Source: JADJPF01 sp964492845
Lineage (GTDB): Bacteria > Acidobacteriota > Blastocatellia > Chloracidobacteriales > JADJPF01
Length of the DNA: 64,000 nucleotides
Direction of reading: 5' to 3'
NCBI GenBank assembly: GCA_964492845.1
Contig: CAZBMZ010000010.1
Location: 62,001-126,000, forward strand
Shown here: positions 35,944-45,767 of the stretch, one piece after another
Layout of the letters: each line of letters opens with the position of its first letter
How positions within the stretch are numbered: position 1 is the first letter of the stretch
Notes under the pieces: generated by a model
Told to the model about the DNA's origin: nothing
The model's input: only the letters and a program-made list of their open reading frames with translations
Database searches by the model: none
Program-made: the position numbers and the translations under genes

Positions 35944-36044
35944 AAAAATTTTCTGGTAAATATAATTAAAACAAGCCTTAATTCTTGATAACTGCCAGCT
36001 TTTCTATCTCTTTTAATTTTGACTGTGCTAAAATGCACGGCTTT

Positions 36045-38237
36045 ATGAAACAAGTCGTCCAAAACTTCAAAACCGGAGAATTAAAAGTAGAAGAACTTCC
36101 CCCACCGGTGCTACGTCCTGGTGGAGTGTTAGTTAGAACTGCTTATTCTTTAATTAGTGCTGGAACAGAGCGAACCACAGTTGCTACAGCACAAAGTTCA
36201 TTACTTGGTAAGGCGCGTCAACGACCTGATTTAGTCAAACAAGTTTTAGATAGCGTTCGCCGTGAGGGTTTAGTAAATACTTATGAAAAAGTAATGGCCC
36301 GTCTTGAAACAGTCAAGGCACTTGGCTATAGCACGGCTGGAACCGTGATAGAAGTAGGCGAAGGTGTAACAGATTTTCGTGTTGGTGACCAAGTAGCTTG
36401 TGCTGGTGCTGGCTATGCTTCTCATGCGGAAATAAACTTTATCCCAGAAAATCTATGCTCATTGCTACCAGCAGGAGTTCCATTAGACTATGCTGCCTAT
36501 ACAACTTTAGGCGCGATTGCAATGCAAGGCATCCGTCAAGCTAAAGTGCAACTAGGGGAAAATGTTGTAGTTATTGGTTTAGGATTAATTGGACAGCTAA
36601 CTATACAAATGTTAGTTGCTGCTGGTTGTAGAATTTTAGGAATAGATTTAGATCAAACAACAGTAGAATTAGCCTTAAAAAGTGGCGCACATCAAGCCGT
36701 TAACCGTTCCGAAGATGTACATAAAATAGTAGAAAATTTTACTCAAGGCCGAGGTGCTGACAGCATAATTCTTACAGCTAGCACTAATAGTAATGATCCT
36801 GTAAAGCTTGCAGGTGAAATTGCTCGTGATCGGGCTAGAGTGGTTGTAGTGGGAGCAGTTAAAATGGATATCCCACGAGAACATTACTATATGAAGGAAT
36901 TAGAGCTTTGTTTATCTCGCTCCTATGGCCCTGGTCGTTATGATCCTAGCTATGAAGAATACGGACAAGATTATCCTATAGGTTATGTACGTTGGACAGA
37001 AAAACGTAACATGGAAGAGTTTCTTAGACTTGTAGCAGATAAAAAAATAAACCTAGATCTGCTTACTACCCATCGTTTTGCAGTAGAAAAAGCTTCAGAT
37101 GCCTATGATTTAATTTTAGGAAAAACTGGTGAACGATGCTGCGGAGTGCTGCTTAAATATCCAGCAGAAAGCGAAATTATTAGTAAAATACCTACTCGCT
37201 ATGCTACTAAACTAGGACAAAGGACAAAAAGCGAAATAGGAATTGGTTTTATCGGAGCAGGTAATTTTGCTACTGCTAGTTTACTTCCTCATTTACGCAG
37301 TTCTAAAGGGGTTATATTAACAGGAATTGCCAATTCTACAGGAGTTTCAGCTAAAAACACGGCTGAAAGATTTCGATTTTTATTTTCTAGCACAGATGCA
37401 AAAGAAGTAATAAATCATGACTCTACAGACTGTGTTTTTATTGCAACACGACATGGAACACACGCCGAACTAGTTTGCACAACATTAAAAGCAGGAAAAA
37501 GTGTTTTTGTAGAAAAACCCCTTTGTTTAACAGAAAACGAGCTAAAAGAAATCATTAAAATCCAAGAGCAGTCAGGAAAAGCCATTCTTGTAGGCTTTAA
37601 TCGTCGGTTTTCACCCTTAGCCGTACAGCTTAAACAAGCTTTTGGCCGCAAAACTTCTCCTTATTCAATGATTTATCGAGTTAACGCTGGTTTTATTCCA
37701 AAAGATAGCTGGATCCAAGACCCGCTACAAGGTGGAGGAAGAATAATTGGGGAAGTCTGTCATTTTATTGATTTAATGCAGTTTTTTGTTGATGCTGAAC
37801 CGACTCAAGTTTTTGCTCAATGTATAAAAACCCTTTCAGATAAAGAAGTTGATCAAGATTCTGTAATGATAAACATTACTTTTTCTGATGGCTCAATAGG
37901 AACGGTTCACTATTTAGCAATTGGAGATAAGTCTTTCCCTAAAGAGCGTTTAGAAGTCTTTGGAGCCGGTGCTGTAGCCGTCCTAGATGATTTTAAGACA
38001 GCTAGTTTTACTAAAAATGGTAGCACAAGCAAATTTTCTTCCTCTGCTCAAGATAAAGGTCATCGTAGTGAGGTAGAAATCTTTGTTGCAGCAATGTTAA
38101 AAAACGTAGCTGCTCCAATTGAGTTAAAGTCTTTATATTTAACAACATTAACGACTTTTCGAGCTTTAGAAAGTTTACGAACTGGTACAGCTTTACAAAT
38201 TAATTTGTCTTCACTAGAAGAAAAACCTAACAACTAA
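36045..38237 (+). CDS. Two-domain oxidoreductase: zinc-type alcohol dehydrogenase fused to Gfo/Idh/MocA
   Basis: About 730 residues. The first half (to about 370) is a medium-chain dehydrogenase: a GroES-like part with GYSTAGTVIEVGEGV and a Rossmann part with VVVIGLGLIGQLTIQML. The second half is a Gfo/Idh/MocA oxidoreductase with IGFIGAGNFATASLLPHL, VEKPLCLTENEL and GEVCHFIDL. Such fusions occur in polysaccharide and sugar-modification clusters; their substrate is undefined. An upstream extension to 35985 is possible, but MKQVVQNFKTGELKVEELP is the normal start of the family. No strong SD is seen. The desulfurase-like gene follows 54 bp later. Confidence 0.88.
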   Translation: MKQVVQNFKTGELKVEELPPPVLRPGGVLVRTAYSLISAGTERTTVATAQSSLLGKARQRPDLVKQVLDSVRREGLVNTYEKVMARLETVKALGYSTAGTVIEVGEGVTDFRVGDQVACAGAGYASHAEINFIPENLCSLLPAGVPLDYAAYTTLGAIAMQGIRQAKVQLGENVVVIGLGLIGQLTIQMLVAAGCRILGIDLDQTTVELALKSGAHQAVNRSEDVHKIVENFTQGRGADSIILTASTNSNDPVKLAGEIARDRARVVVVGAVKMDIPREHYYMKELELCLSRSYGPGRYDPSYEEYGQDYPIGYVRWTEKRNMEEFLRLVADKKINLDLLTTHRFAVEKASDAYDLILGKTGERCCGVLLKYPAESEIISKIPTRYATKLGQRTKSEIGIGFIGAGNFATASLLPHLRSSKGVILTGIANSTGVSAKNTAERFRFLFSSTDAKEVINHDSTDCVFIATRHGTHAELVCTTLKAGKSVFVEKPLCLTENELKEIIKIQEQSGKAILVGFNRRFSPLAVQLKQAFGRKTSPYSMIYRVNAGFIPKDSWIQDPLQGGGRIIGEVCHFIDLMQFFVDAEPTQVFAQCIKTLSDKEVDQDSVMINITFSDGSIGTVHYLAIGDKSFPKERLEVFGAGAVAVLDDFKTASFTKNGSTSKFSSSAQDKGHRSEVEIFVAAMLKNVAAPIELKSLYLTTLTTFRALESLRTGTALQINLSSLEEKPNN

Positions 38238-38291
38238 AAATTTTCTTTCCTAGAGTTGATTTTTCCAAAAAATCTTCTTAGCATTGCTTTC

Positions 38292-39533
38292 ATGAAAATA
38301 GAACTTATTCGCCAACAATTTCCATCTTTAAAATCTAGTCATCGCCCTACAATATTTTTTGATAATGCAGCAGGAACACAAGTAGCACATCATTGTATTG
38401 ATCAGGTCAACAATTATTTTCTTACCTCCAATTCCAATACTGGAGGAGTATTTGAAACTGCTCAACGATCAGACAAATTAATAGAAAAATGTCGTGCAAC
38501 TGTAGCCGATTTTATTGGAGCAACAGACCCGGAAGAAGTAGCTTTTGGGCCAAATATGACTACACTTACACAAGCCTTTGCCCGTGCCTTTGGACGATCC
38601 TGTCAGGCTGGAGATGAAATCATTACTACAGCCCTTGAACATGAAGCTAATATTTCTCCTTGGTTAGCACTAGAAGCAGAACGAGGTGTAAAGGTTCGTT
38701 TTGTAGACATTAACCTTGATGATATGACAATAAATTTAGACAGCTTAAAAAAACAAATTTCTGAAAGAACTTGTTTAGTAGCTGTTGGCTATGCTTCTAA
38801 TGCTTTTGGCACAATTAATCCTGTTGCTGAAGTAGCAAAAATAGCTCATTCGGTTGGTGCAATTTGTTTTGTTGATGCAGTTCATTACTCACCACATGGT
38901 TTAATTGATGTGTCATCTTTAGGCTGTGATGTGCTAGCTTATTCAGCTTATAAAGCCTTTGGCCCGCATGTTGGGATAATTTGGGGCCGTCGTCAATTGA
39001 TGGAAGAACTAAAAACTTTTCATTTAAGGACAGTTAAAAACATAATTCCTGATAAATTTGAAGTTGGAACACAAAACCATGAAGGCATTGCAGGAACGCT
39101 TGGAGCATTGGAATATTTGCAAATTGTCCCTAGTTTGTTAGGACTAAAAAACTCAGCAAGCTTAAACCGTAAAAAACTACTGCAAACAGCAATGAACGGC
39201 ATCCAGGAGTATGAAAAAACCCTTTCAAAAAAATTACTAGATGTTTTTGCTAGCCACCCAAATGTAAAAGTTTATGGAATTACTGACCCAAGCCGCTTAA
39301 ATGAACGTGTACCAACTTTTGCTATAACTGTTGATAAATACTCTTCAAAAGAAGTAGCTATTAAACTTGCTAGTTTTGGGATCAATGTTTGGTCAGGTAA
39401 TTACTATGCGTTAGAACCAATGTTGCGCCTAGGTTTAGAAGATAAAGGTGGAGCAGTAAGAATTAGTTTAGTACACTACAACACTGAATCAGAGATAGAT
39501 CAACTTGATGAAGCTTTAAGGTCGTTAAAATAA
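38292..39533 (+). CDS. Cysteine desulfurase-like PLP protein (class V aminotransferase fold)
   Basis: About 413 residues, class V aminotransferase fold of the cysteine-desulfurase-like (TIGR01976-type) group. Visible: FFDNAAGTQVA at the N-terminus, EHEANISPWL, CFVDAVHYSPHGLID with the PLP-ring Asp, and SAYKAFGPHVGIIWG with the Schiff-base Lys. The mobile active-site Cys of true IscS/SufS enzymes is not obvious, so sulfur transfer is uncertain. The frame opens at 38256, but the ATG at 38292 gives the normal N-terminus. No Fe-S assembly genes are nearby. Confidence 0.86.
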   Translation: MKIELIRQQFPSLKSSHRPTIFFDNAAGTQVAHHCIDQVNNYFLTSNSNTGGVFETAQRSDKLIEKCRATVADFIGATDPEEVAFGPNMTTLTQAFARAFGRSCQAGDEIITTALEHEANISPWLALEAERGVKVRFVDINLDDMTINLDSLKKQISERTCLVAVGYASNAFGTINPVAEVAKIAHSVGAICFVDAVHYSPHGLIDVSSLGCDVLAYSAYKAFGPHVGIIWGRRQLMEELKTFHLRTVKNIIPDKFEVGTQNHEGIAGTLGALEYLQIVPSLLGLKNSASLNRKKLLQTAMNGIQEYEKTLSKKLLDVFASHPNVKVYGITDPSRLNERVPTFAITVDKYSSKEVAIKLASFGINVWSGNYYALEPMLRLGLEDKGGAVRISLVHYNTESEIDQLDEALRSLK

Positions 39534-39565
39534 AGAGAATACATAATTAAATCTACTTTAAGCCA

Positions 39566-41053
39566 ATGTTAGATAAATATCGCCGGGAATTTGTCGATTT
39601 TAACATCAACTTAAACCGTACCAGATATTTTTTCCTTTCTGGACAAAAAGTAACTTTTCCTACAATAGAAATCTATGATAGATATAGCGATTTATTTACT
39701 TTATCTGTAATTGAGTCACTAAAAAAAGAATATATAGAAACCGATCCTTATTACCAAACCAAAAGCAAAGCATTATTTAACTTAATTGCTTTTTCTACAG
39801 AGCAATATCTTAATCTAAAAGTTAAGCACTTAACTCAAGAAATTGCTAATGCTGAAAGTCGCTTGTTCATTACTTGGAAGGGTCAAAAAATATCTTTAAG
39901 TAATGTTAATAGTTTACTAAATCAAGAGCTTGATCATAAAAATAGACAAGAAATATATCAAAAAAAACTTTCTGCTCTTGATAGCATTAATGACTTAAAA
40001 GCTGAACGTATAGAAAAATTACATGAAAGTTCGCAACTTCTTGGCTATAGTAGCTATTTGGAAATGCTCTCTAAAATAAACGGGATAGATTATTTAGCCT
40101 TAAACAAGCAATTTCAAAAATTTTTAGCAGATACAGAAAAAATTTATAGCATAAACTTAAAGCGGTTTTTATCTCTAAACTTAAGGCTACCTCTAGAACA
40201 AGCAAGCCATGCTGACATTTTACAATTTACTAAACAAGAAAATTTTATTGATTTATTTCCATCTCGAATCTTAAATTTATCTTTTCAAGAAACATTAACA
40301 AACTTAAATATTTGGCCTACACAACAAAAAAATATTTATCTTAATCCCGTTCTACAAGTAGGAAAGCAAGTAGGAACTTTTTGTCTACCTGTTGTTATTC
40401 CAAATGAAATTAGGGTTGTTTATCAGCCTGGTAATGGAGTAAGAAAATATCAATCCATATTTCAAGCACGAGGAAAATCACAGTATTTTGCTTTTAACTC
40501 AAGTAGCTTAATACCAGAATTTAAGTATGCTGGGGATAATGGTTTAATAGAAAGTTATGGTTTTTTATTTCGTCATTTAGTTAACGAACCTTTTTGGCTA
40601 GAAAAAATGCTAGATGAACGAGAATCTAGCGAGCTACAAACTGCTAATTTACTTACTAAACTTTATTTAATACGAAGCTATGCAGCAAAGCTAAATTATG
40701 AAATATCTTTACATAGTAAAGGTCTTAATCAAGCAGCAGAACTTTATAGTAGCGAACTTTCTCAAGCAACACTTTTTTATGCTGAAAAGTCAGAATACTT
40801 AACAGATTACCTAGATAATCTATACGTAGCTAATTACTTAAGAGCAATGTGTTTTGAAGTAATGTTAAGAGATTATTTTAAGACTCATTTTGGTTATAAA
40901 TGGTGGCAAAGTGTGCGTGCAGGTAATTTATTAAAAGAAATGTGGAATGAGGGAACCAGGTATAATTTAATGGAGTTTGCCCAACAATTATCATTAGGTG
41001 ATTTGATAATTGAACCATTAGAAATAGAGTTTTTGCTTAACTTAAAATCTTAG
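39566..41053 (+). CDS. M3-peptidase-like protein with a lost zinc site (putative pseudoenzyme)
   Basis: A 495-residue protein resembling oligoendopeptidase/M3-type gluzincins: an all-helical N-terminal part, then VPNEIRVVYQPGNG-type lead-in and EFKYAGDNGLIESYGFLFRHL, which corresponds to the helix carrying the third zinc ligand in the family. Where the family has HEAGH, this protein has QARGK (residues 300-304, in YQSIFQARGKSQYF), so both His ligands and the catalytic Glu are gone, although the frame is intact over 495 codons. Probably a non-catalytic binding or regulatory protein. The homology call is by motif alignment by eye. Confidence 0.68.
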   Translation: MLDKYRREFVDFNINLNRTRYFFLSGQKVTFPTIEIYDRYSDLFTLSVIESLKKEYIETDPYYQTKSKALFNLIAFSTEQYLNLKVKHLTQEIANAESRLFITWKGQKISLSNVNSLLNQELDHKNRQEIYQKKLSALDSINDLKAERIEKLHESSQLLGYSSYLEMLSKINGIDYLALNKQFQKFLADTEKIYSINLKRFLSLNLRLPLEQASHADILQFTKQENFIDLFPSRILNLSFQETLTNLNIWPTQQKNIYLNPVLQVGKQVGTFCLPVVIPNEIRVVYQPGNGVRKYQSIFQARGKSQYFAFNSSSLIPEFKYAGDNGLIESYGFLFRHLVNEPFWLEKMLDERESSELQTANLLTKLYLIRSYAAKLNYEISLHSKGLNQAAELYSSELSQATLFYAEKSEYLTDYLDNLYVANYLRAMCFEVMLRDYFKTHFGYKWWQSVRAGNLLKEMWNEGTRYNLMEFAQQLSLGDLIIEPLEIEFLLNLKS

Positions 41054-41173
41054 GTGGTAGGGAAAAATAGCTGTGTATTTTTTAGCTCTATGTTATCCTT
41101 ACTTTTCTTGAAAATAAACGGGTTAAATATCATTACTAGCCATTAATATAAGACTTTATAGGTCAACTAGTTC

Positions 41174-42970
41174 ATGGAAAAATGTCCTTTATGTGGTTTT
41201 ACAGACAACGAAGAAAACGCAGTTAATTGCAAAAAATGTGGAGAAACTCTAGAACCAACGTTGGCTCAAACCAAAAAATCTTTAGATAAAAACCTCCCTT
41301 CCATAGCTGAAGAGCGATTTGTTATCGAAGGCTTGTTTTTAGAAAATGGCAACACTAAGTATCATTATGCACATGAAAAGTCTGATCCAACCAAACGTTA
41401 TACTATGGCTGTTTGCCCAATAGCTAATGCTGACCCACTAGCTAACTTAGGGTTAGAAACTATAGGCAACAATTCTATAAGCTCATATACAAACAAAGAT
41501 AAAAGCCCGTTTTATCAGCAGTTTCACTTATTAGCAAGATTTAATTCTCCAGGAATATTAAGAGCGCATAGTTATTTTACTAAGGAAGATTCAGCCTATC
41601 TAGTATTAGAAAGGGTTGAAGGGCATCTGCTTAATAAATGCTCTAAACTTTCTGAAACCGAAGCCAGACAAATAGGAATACAGCTTTGTCAAATTGCTGA
41701 TAATTTTCATCGTCAACGTTTAGTTCATAATGGCCTAACACCTGAAAGTTTAGTAATTGATAATCAAGGGCTTGTTAAAGTTATTTATTTTGATCGGGTA
41801 CGTCCTCTTAAACGCTACCAAATGATTAATCCTATTTATATTACAGAAGGTTTTTCTGCACCAGAACTTTACTTACTTAATGAACAATCTATTTTAGATA
41901 AAAGGTCTGATATTTATTCTATAGGAGCTATTCTTTACTGGTTACTTACAGGTGAGATCCTATCTAACACAGACTCAAAAGCTACTTTTACCAAACCTTA
42001 TCAGCTTTATCCTCAAGCAATAGTTTCTCCATCATTTGAACGCTTAATTTTGCGAGCTTTAGCCATTGAACCAAACGATAGATATAATTCTGTTAATGAA
42101 ATGAAATTTGCCTTAGCTGCTCTTGGTACACCAACGGCCATACAAGTAGCACATGCTAGCGATATAGGACGACATAGAGAAATAAATGAAGACAGTGTTT
42201 TGATTCAAGAATTAAAACACTGCTTTGAATCAGTAAATACTCATATAGGTCTTTATATAGTTTCTGATGGAATGGGTGGAGAAGCGGCTGGTGAAGTAGC
42301 TTCTCGTTTAACAGTAAGAGCAGTTGCTGAATGGGTAACAGAAAGATTAATTTCTGCATCCTTACAATCAACTACTACAACATCTCTAGTAGAATCTACG
42401 CAAACAGGCTCTCTTTCCCTAACCAACGATATGGGCGCAAATGTACGCGCACCCCAGTTAATTACTAGCGCGATTTTACATGCAAATAGTGAAGTATTAG
42501 ACTATGCCCATTATCATCCTTCTACTCGTGGGCTAGGAGCAACTGTTACTACGGCTCTTTTGGTAGGAAATATTTTAACCATTGGTCAAGTAGGCGATAG
42601 TCGTTGTTATATTTTAAGTAATGATCATTTAGAGCAAATAACGGAAGATCATTCTTTGGTAGAACGTATGGTGCGTAGAGGTGAATTAACCAAAGAAGAA
42701 GCTAGATTTCACCCTCACCGTAATATTATTTATCGTTCAATTGGTAGTCGAGATGACTTAGAAATAGATATAGTCACTCGTTTAATTAAACGTGGAGATG
42801 TAATTTTGCTTTGTAGTGATGGCCTTACCACTATGCTTTCAGACTATGAGATCATTTCTATAATGAAAAAACATTCTGATCCCTGGCAAATTACTAAAGA
42901 ACTAATAGTTGCTGCTAATGCTAAGGGAGGGGATGATAATATTTCTGTAATTGTGGTTAAAGTAGATTAG
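41174..42970 (+). CDS. Zinc-ribbon / pseudokinase / PP2C phosphatase fusion
   Basis: A 598-residue protein. Residues 4-23 form a zinc ribbon (CPLCG...CKKCG). Residues about 45-315 have a protein-kinase fold, seen from FSAPELYLL and RSDIYSIGAILYWLLTG, but catalytic residues are replaced: HRDLKPxN reads HNGLTPES at 185-192, DFG reads YFD at 205-207, and the ATP lysine position is Cys81. From about 325 a PP2C phosphatase follows with intact metal sites: NEDSVL, SDGMGGEAAGE, GDSRCYIL, CSDGLT and GGDDNISVI. It should dephosphorylate Ser/Thr residues, with the pseudokinase as a regulatory or scaffold domain. It is the first gene of the signalling island. Confidence 0.86.
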   Translation: MEKCPLCGFTDNEENAVNCKKCGETLEPTLAQTKKSLDKNLPSIAEERFVIEGLFLENGNTKYHYAHEKSDPTKRYTMAVCPIANADPLANLGLETIGNNSISSYTNKDKSPFYQQFHLLARFNSPGILRAHSYFTKEDSAYLVLERVEGHLLNKCSKLSETEARQIGIQLCQIADNFHRQRLVHNGLTPESLVIDNQGLVKVIYFDRVRPLKRYQMINPIYITEGFSAPELYLLNEQSILDKRSDIYSIGAILYWLLTGEILSNTDSKATFTKPYQLYPQAIVSPSFERLILRALAIEPNDRYNSVNEMKFALAALGTPTAIQVAHASDIGRHREINEDSVLIQELKHCFESVNTHIGLYIVSDGMGGEAAGEVASRLTVRAVAEWVTERLISASLQSTTTTSLVESTQTGSLSLTNDMGANVRAPQLITSAILHANSEVLDYAHYHPSTRGLGATVTTALLVGNILTIGQVGDSRCYILSNDHLEQITEDHSLVERMVRRGELTKEEARFHPHRNIIYRSIGSRDDLEIDIVTRLIKRGDVILLCSDGLTTMLSDYEIISIMKKHSDPWQITKELIVAANAKGGDDNISVIVVKVD

Positions 42971-43505
42971 CAGCCAAATAGGGAAGAAAAATTTTTTAGA
43001 TTTCTATACAATACTCCGCTTTGATTAAGGTTTATATTTTAAAAGCTTATTTACTTAGTAAAATCTCTAGTATTTATTTAATAAAAATTTTTGAAAACCA
43101 GTTGATGTCTATTGCCGAAAAAGTTAGAGACAATTATCATAACAACAGTAATCTTGATAATACTCCTAGCTTTTAGCATTGTCTTAAATTAAAGCAGTTT
43201 TTAATAGTTAAAATTTAAATAAAAAATTTTTACTTAGTTTTATTATTTGCTTAAATTAAAACAAATTTTTAAAACTCATTTGTTTTAGGAAAAAGAAAAC
43301 TATTTTATAATCTATTTGCTAAAATCTTTTCTTCCCACTAAAGTTTTCTAAAATTTACTATTGGGTGTTAATTTAAGCTAAAAATAAACCAACTGCTTGC
43401 AATAATTAAATAAGAAGGTTCGCGTAATAGTCGATTATTCAGTAAAAAGGAGGCGGCGCGTTATCCTCATAAATTACCGTTGGGTTTACTGCGCTGATTT
43501 TTTTA
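42971..43505. other. 535-bp AT-rich intergenic region before the FHA/kinase genes
   Basis: No credible gene. It holds three copies of an AT-rich motif: CTTAAATTAA at 43183-43192, GCTTAAATTAA at 43249-43259 and GTGTTAATTTAAGC at 43375-43388. A strong SD-like AAAGGAGG sits at 43445-43452 with no start codon at a usable distance. A 23-codon frame, 43105-43176, starts with ATG and could be a gene remnant. Probably the promoter region of the FHA-kinase operon. Confidence 0.5.
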
Positions 43506-44261
43506 ATGATTCGATGCACTAATTGTGGAACAGATAATTTAGATGGTTCAGAGTACTGTGATGAATGTGGAACAAAATTAACTAGTTTTGCACCTCCACC
43601 TGCTGCAAACCCACAACCGATGGCGCAAATGCCTCAATCTGTCCCACCAATGCCAGGTATGCCTCAAATGCCGCCAATGTCACGTCCTCCAATCCCTCCT
43701 GTCCCTCCACAAAGCGGGGGTGTACTACCTAGAGCAAATTCTCTTACTAATAACAAAGCTGTGCCAGAGCCACCTGCACCACCGTCTTTTTCTGCTCCAG
43801 CGGGAATACCAAAAACAGCCCCTCCCTATTCATCTGGAATGGCTTCTAACGCGCCTTTATCGCCGCCTATGACTAGTGATCCAAGTGTTATGCCTGCTAA
43901 TAATTCAGCACAAAATTATGGGAAAGCTACTTCCAGAGCTAAATTAATTATTCAACGTGGTGGCACAATAGGAAAAGAGTTTATGTTAACTGATTCTGAA
44001 TCAAATATTGGTCGTTGGGATGCTGATGGAGGAATTTTTCCAGATGTAGATCTAGATCAAGACGATCCAGAAGCAAAAGTATCACGTCGTCATGCCCGTA
44101 TTATTCATCAAAGCGGACAATACTTAATAGAGGATTTAGGAAGCACTAATGGCACTTTTATAAATCGTGGTCGCCGACTTTTGCCAGGTAATCGCCATCC
44201 TCTTAATAATGGTGATGAAATTATTGTTGGTAAGACTTTCTTAAAATTTGTGGTAGAATAA
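43506..44261 (+). CDS. Zinc-ribbon / proline-rich / FHA domain protein
   Basis: A 251-residue cytosolic adaptor. The N-terminal zinc ribbon has CTNCG and CDECG (residues 4-21). A Pro/Met/Ala-rich linker of about 120 residues follows. The C-terminal FHA domain shows IGRWDADGG, VSRRHARI and DLGSTNGTFIN, the residues that bind phosphothreonine. The FHA is a close paralogue of the one in the next gene (both carry GIFPxVDL and VSRRHAR). The expected partner is the kinase downstream, either as substrate or reader. The ATG has no close SD; AAAGGAGG lies 54 nt upstream. Confidence 0.88.
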   Translation: MIRCTNCGTDNLDGSEYCDECGTKLTSFAPPPAANPQPMAQMPQSVPPMPGMPQMPPMSRPPIPPVPPQSGGVLPRANSLTNNKAVPEPPAPPSFSAPAGIPKTAPPYSSGMASNAPLSPPMTSDPSVMPANNSAQNYGKATSRAKLIIQRGGTIGKEFMLTDSESNIGRWDADGGIFPDVDLDQDDPEAKVSRRHARIIHQSGQYLIEDLGSTNGTFINRGRRLLPGNRHPLNNGDEIIVGKTFLKFVVE

Positions 44262-44359
44262 GCCAAATTATCACACAAATTATAAAAAGCTTTTTTAGTT
44301 TCCATTACTAAATACGCCCTGTTTATGATACGGCAACAATTAGATTTGCCGAGGAGAGT

Positions 44360-45706
44360 ATGTCAAGGAACAAGACTAAAAACCCCAATGCCCAACTAGA
44401 AGCCGGTGTAATGTTAGTTGGGCGATATCTGATTGTCAAGCGCGTTGGTGGCGGTGGCATGGGCAATGTCTACATGGCACGAGACAAACGTTTGGCAGAT
44501 GCTTTGCGTGCAGTAAAAGAAATGATAGAAATGTTTTCTGATGATAATCATCGACGCAAGGCTGTAGAAGATTTTGAAAGGGAGTCTCAATTACTTGCTA
44601 GTTTAGAACATCCTTCTATTCCTACTATTTATGATTATTTTGTTTCCGAAGGCCGTTACTATTTAGTAATGAAATTTATAGGTGGAGGTGATTTAGCAAG
44701 TAGGTTAAAGATGTCTCCTACGGGACGTTTAGAAGAACGTACTGTAGCAGAATGGGCAGTTCAAGCTTGTGATGTGCTTAGTTATATTCACTGTCAACAA
44801 CCTCCAATAATTTACCGTGACTTAAAGCCAGCTAACTTAATGATTGATGATAAAACCAATCGTATTATGTTAGTAGATTTTGGAATTGCTCGCTTTGTTT
44901 CACCAACACAAAAAGGTGTAACTGCAATTGGCACAATGGGTTATGCTCCTCCAGAGCTTTTTTCTGGTAAAGTTGAGCCTCGTTCAGATATTTATTCTTT
45001 AGGCGCGACAATGTTTCATTTGCTTACAGGTGCTGATCCACAAGATAATCCATTGCTAATTTTTGATTTTTCTAAAAATCCTCGTCCCAGACAAATCAAT
45101 CCTAATATTACACCTGGCATGGATGCTATTATTGCCAGAACTGTTGAACATAAACCGGAAAAGCGTTTTACAAATGCTTTAGATATGAAAAAAGCCTTAG
45201 AAGAGCATATAAGGCTTTTAGATAGTGGTCAGGCTATGAAACCTGCACCTAGTTTTGGTGCAGAAAGTTCTGGACAAGTATTTTGTGGTAATTGTGGGCA
45301 AAAAATTGCCAGTGATGATCTTTTCTGCGCCCACTGTGGAGCTAGACAACCCCTTGCTACACCTAGCCCAGTAAAGCTAACAGCTAAATTAGTGCTTATG
45401 AATAATTCTGATATGTCGGCATCCTTTATACTTGATAAAGATACTAACCTAATTGGTAGGATGGATCCTCATACTGGGATTTTCCCAGAAGTTGATTTAT
45501 CTACCTATGATCCAGAAACTAAAGTGTCTCGTCGTCATGCTCGTGTTTATAGAGAAGGTGGACAATTTTTAGTTGAAGATCTATCTAGTGTCAATGGAAC
45601 TATTGTAAATGGGACATTTAAGCTTTACCCAAAACAGCCTAGAGTACTGCAAAATGGCGATGAAATCCGATTAGGGGAAACAGTATTAAAATTTGTTATT
45701 GGGTAA
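44360..45706 (+). CDS. Ser/Thr protein kinase with zinc ribbon and FHA domain
   Basis: A 448-residue kinase of the Hanks type. The kinase domain spans about residues 22-275 with VGGGGMGNVYMA (glycine loop), RAVKEM (ATP Lys), YRDLKPANLMID and VDFGIARF, all intact. GTMGYAPPELF is the activation-loop end. A zinc ribbon (CGNCG...CAHCG) lies at about 310-330, and an FHA domain (IGRMDPHTG, VSRRHARV, DLSSVNGTIVNG) ends the protein. GAGGAGA is well placed before the ATG. No transmembrane segment is seen, so it is probably cytosolic. Its FHA may bind its own autophosphorylated threonines or partners in the island. Confidence 0.93.
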   Translation: MSRNKTKNPNAQLEAGVMLVGRYLIVKRVGGGGMGNVYMARDKRLADALRAVKEMIEMFSDDNHRRKAVEDFERESQLLASLEHPSIPTIYDYFVSEGRYYLVMKFIGGGDLASRLKMSPTGRLEERTVAEWAVQACDVLSYIHCQQPPIIYRDLKPANLMIDDKTNRIMLVDFGIARFVSPTQKGVTAIGTMGYAPPELFSGKVEPRSDIYSLGATMFHLLTGADPQDNPLLIFDFSKNPRPRQINPNITPGMDAIIARTVEHKPEKRFTNALDMKKALEEHIRLLDSGQAMKPAPSFGAESSGQVFCGNCGQKIASDDLFCAHCGARQPLATPSPVKLTAKLVLMNNSDMSASFILDKDTNLIGRMDPHTGIFPEVDLSTYDPETKVSRRHARVYREGGQFLVEDLSSVNGTIVNGTFKLYPKQPRVLQNGDEIRLGETVLKFVIG

Positions 45707-45767
45707 TAGTCCTAAATCCATAGTTAGTACCTTTAACAAGTTTTCATATAAAGTTACTTAATTTATT

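Noticed and set aside
43105..43176. 23-codon ATG frame in the 535-bp gap
   Set aside because: No ribosome-binding site and too short to judge; mentioned only as a possible remnant.
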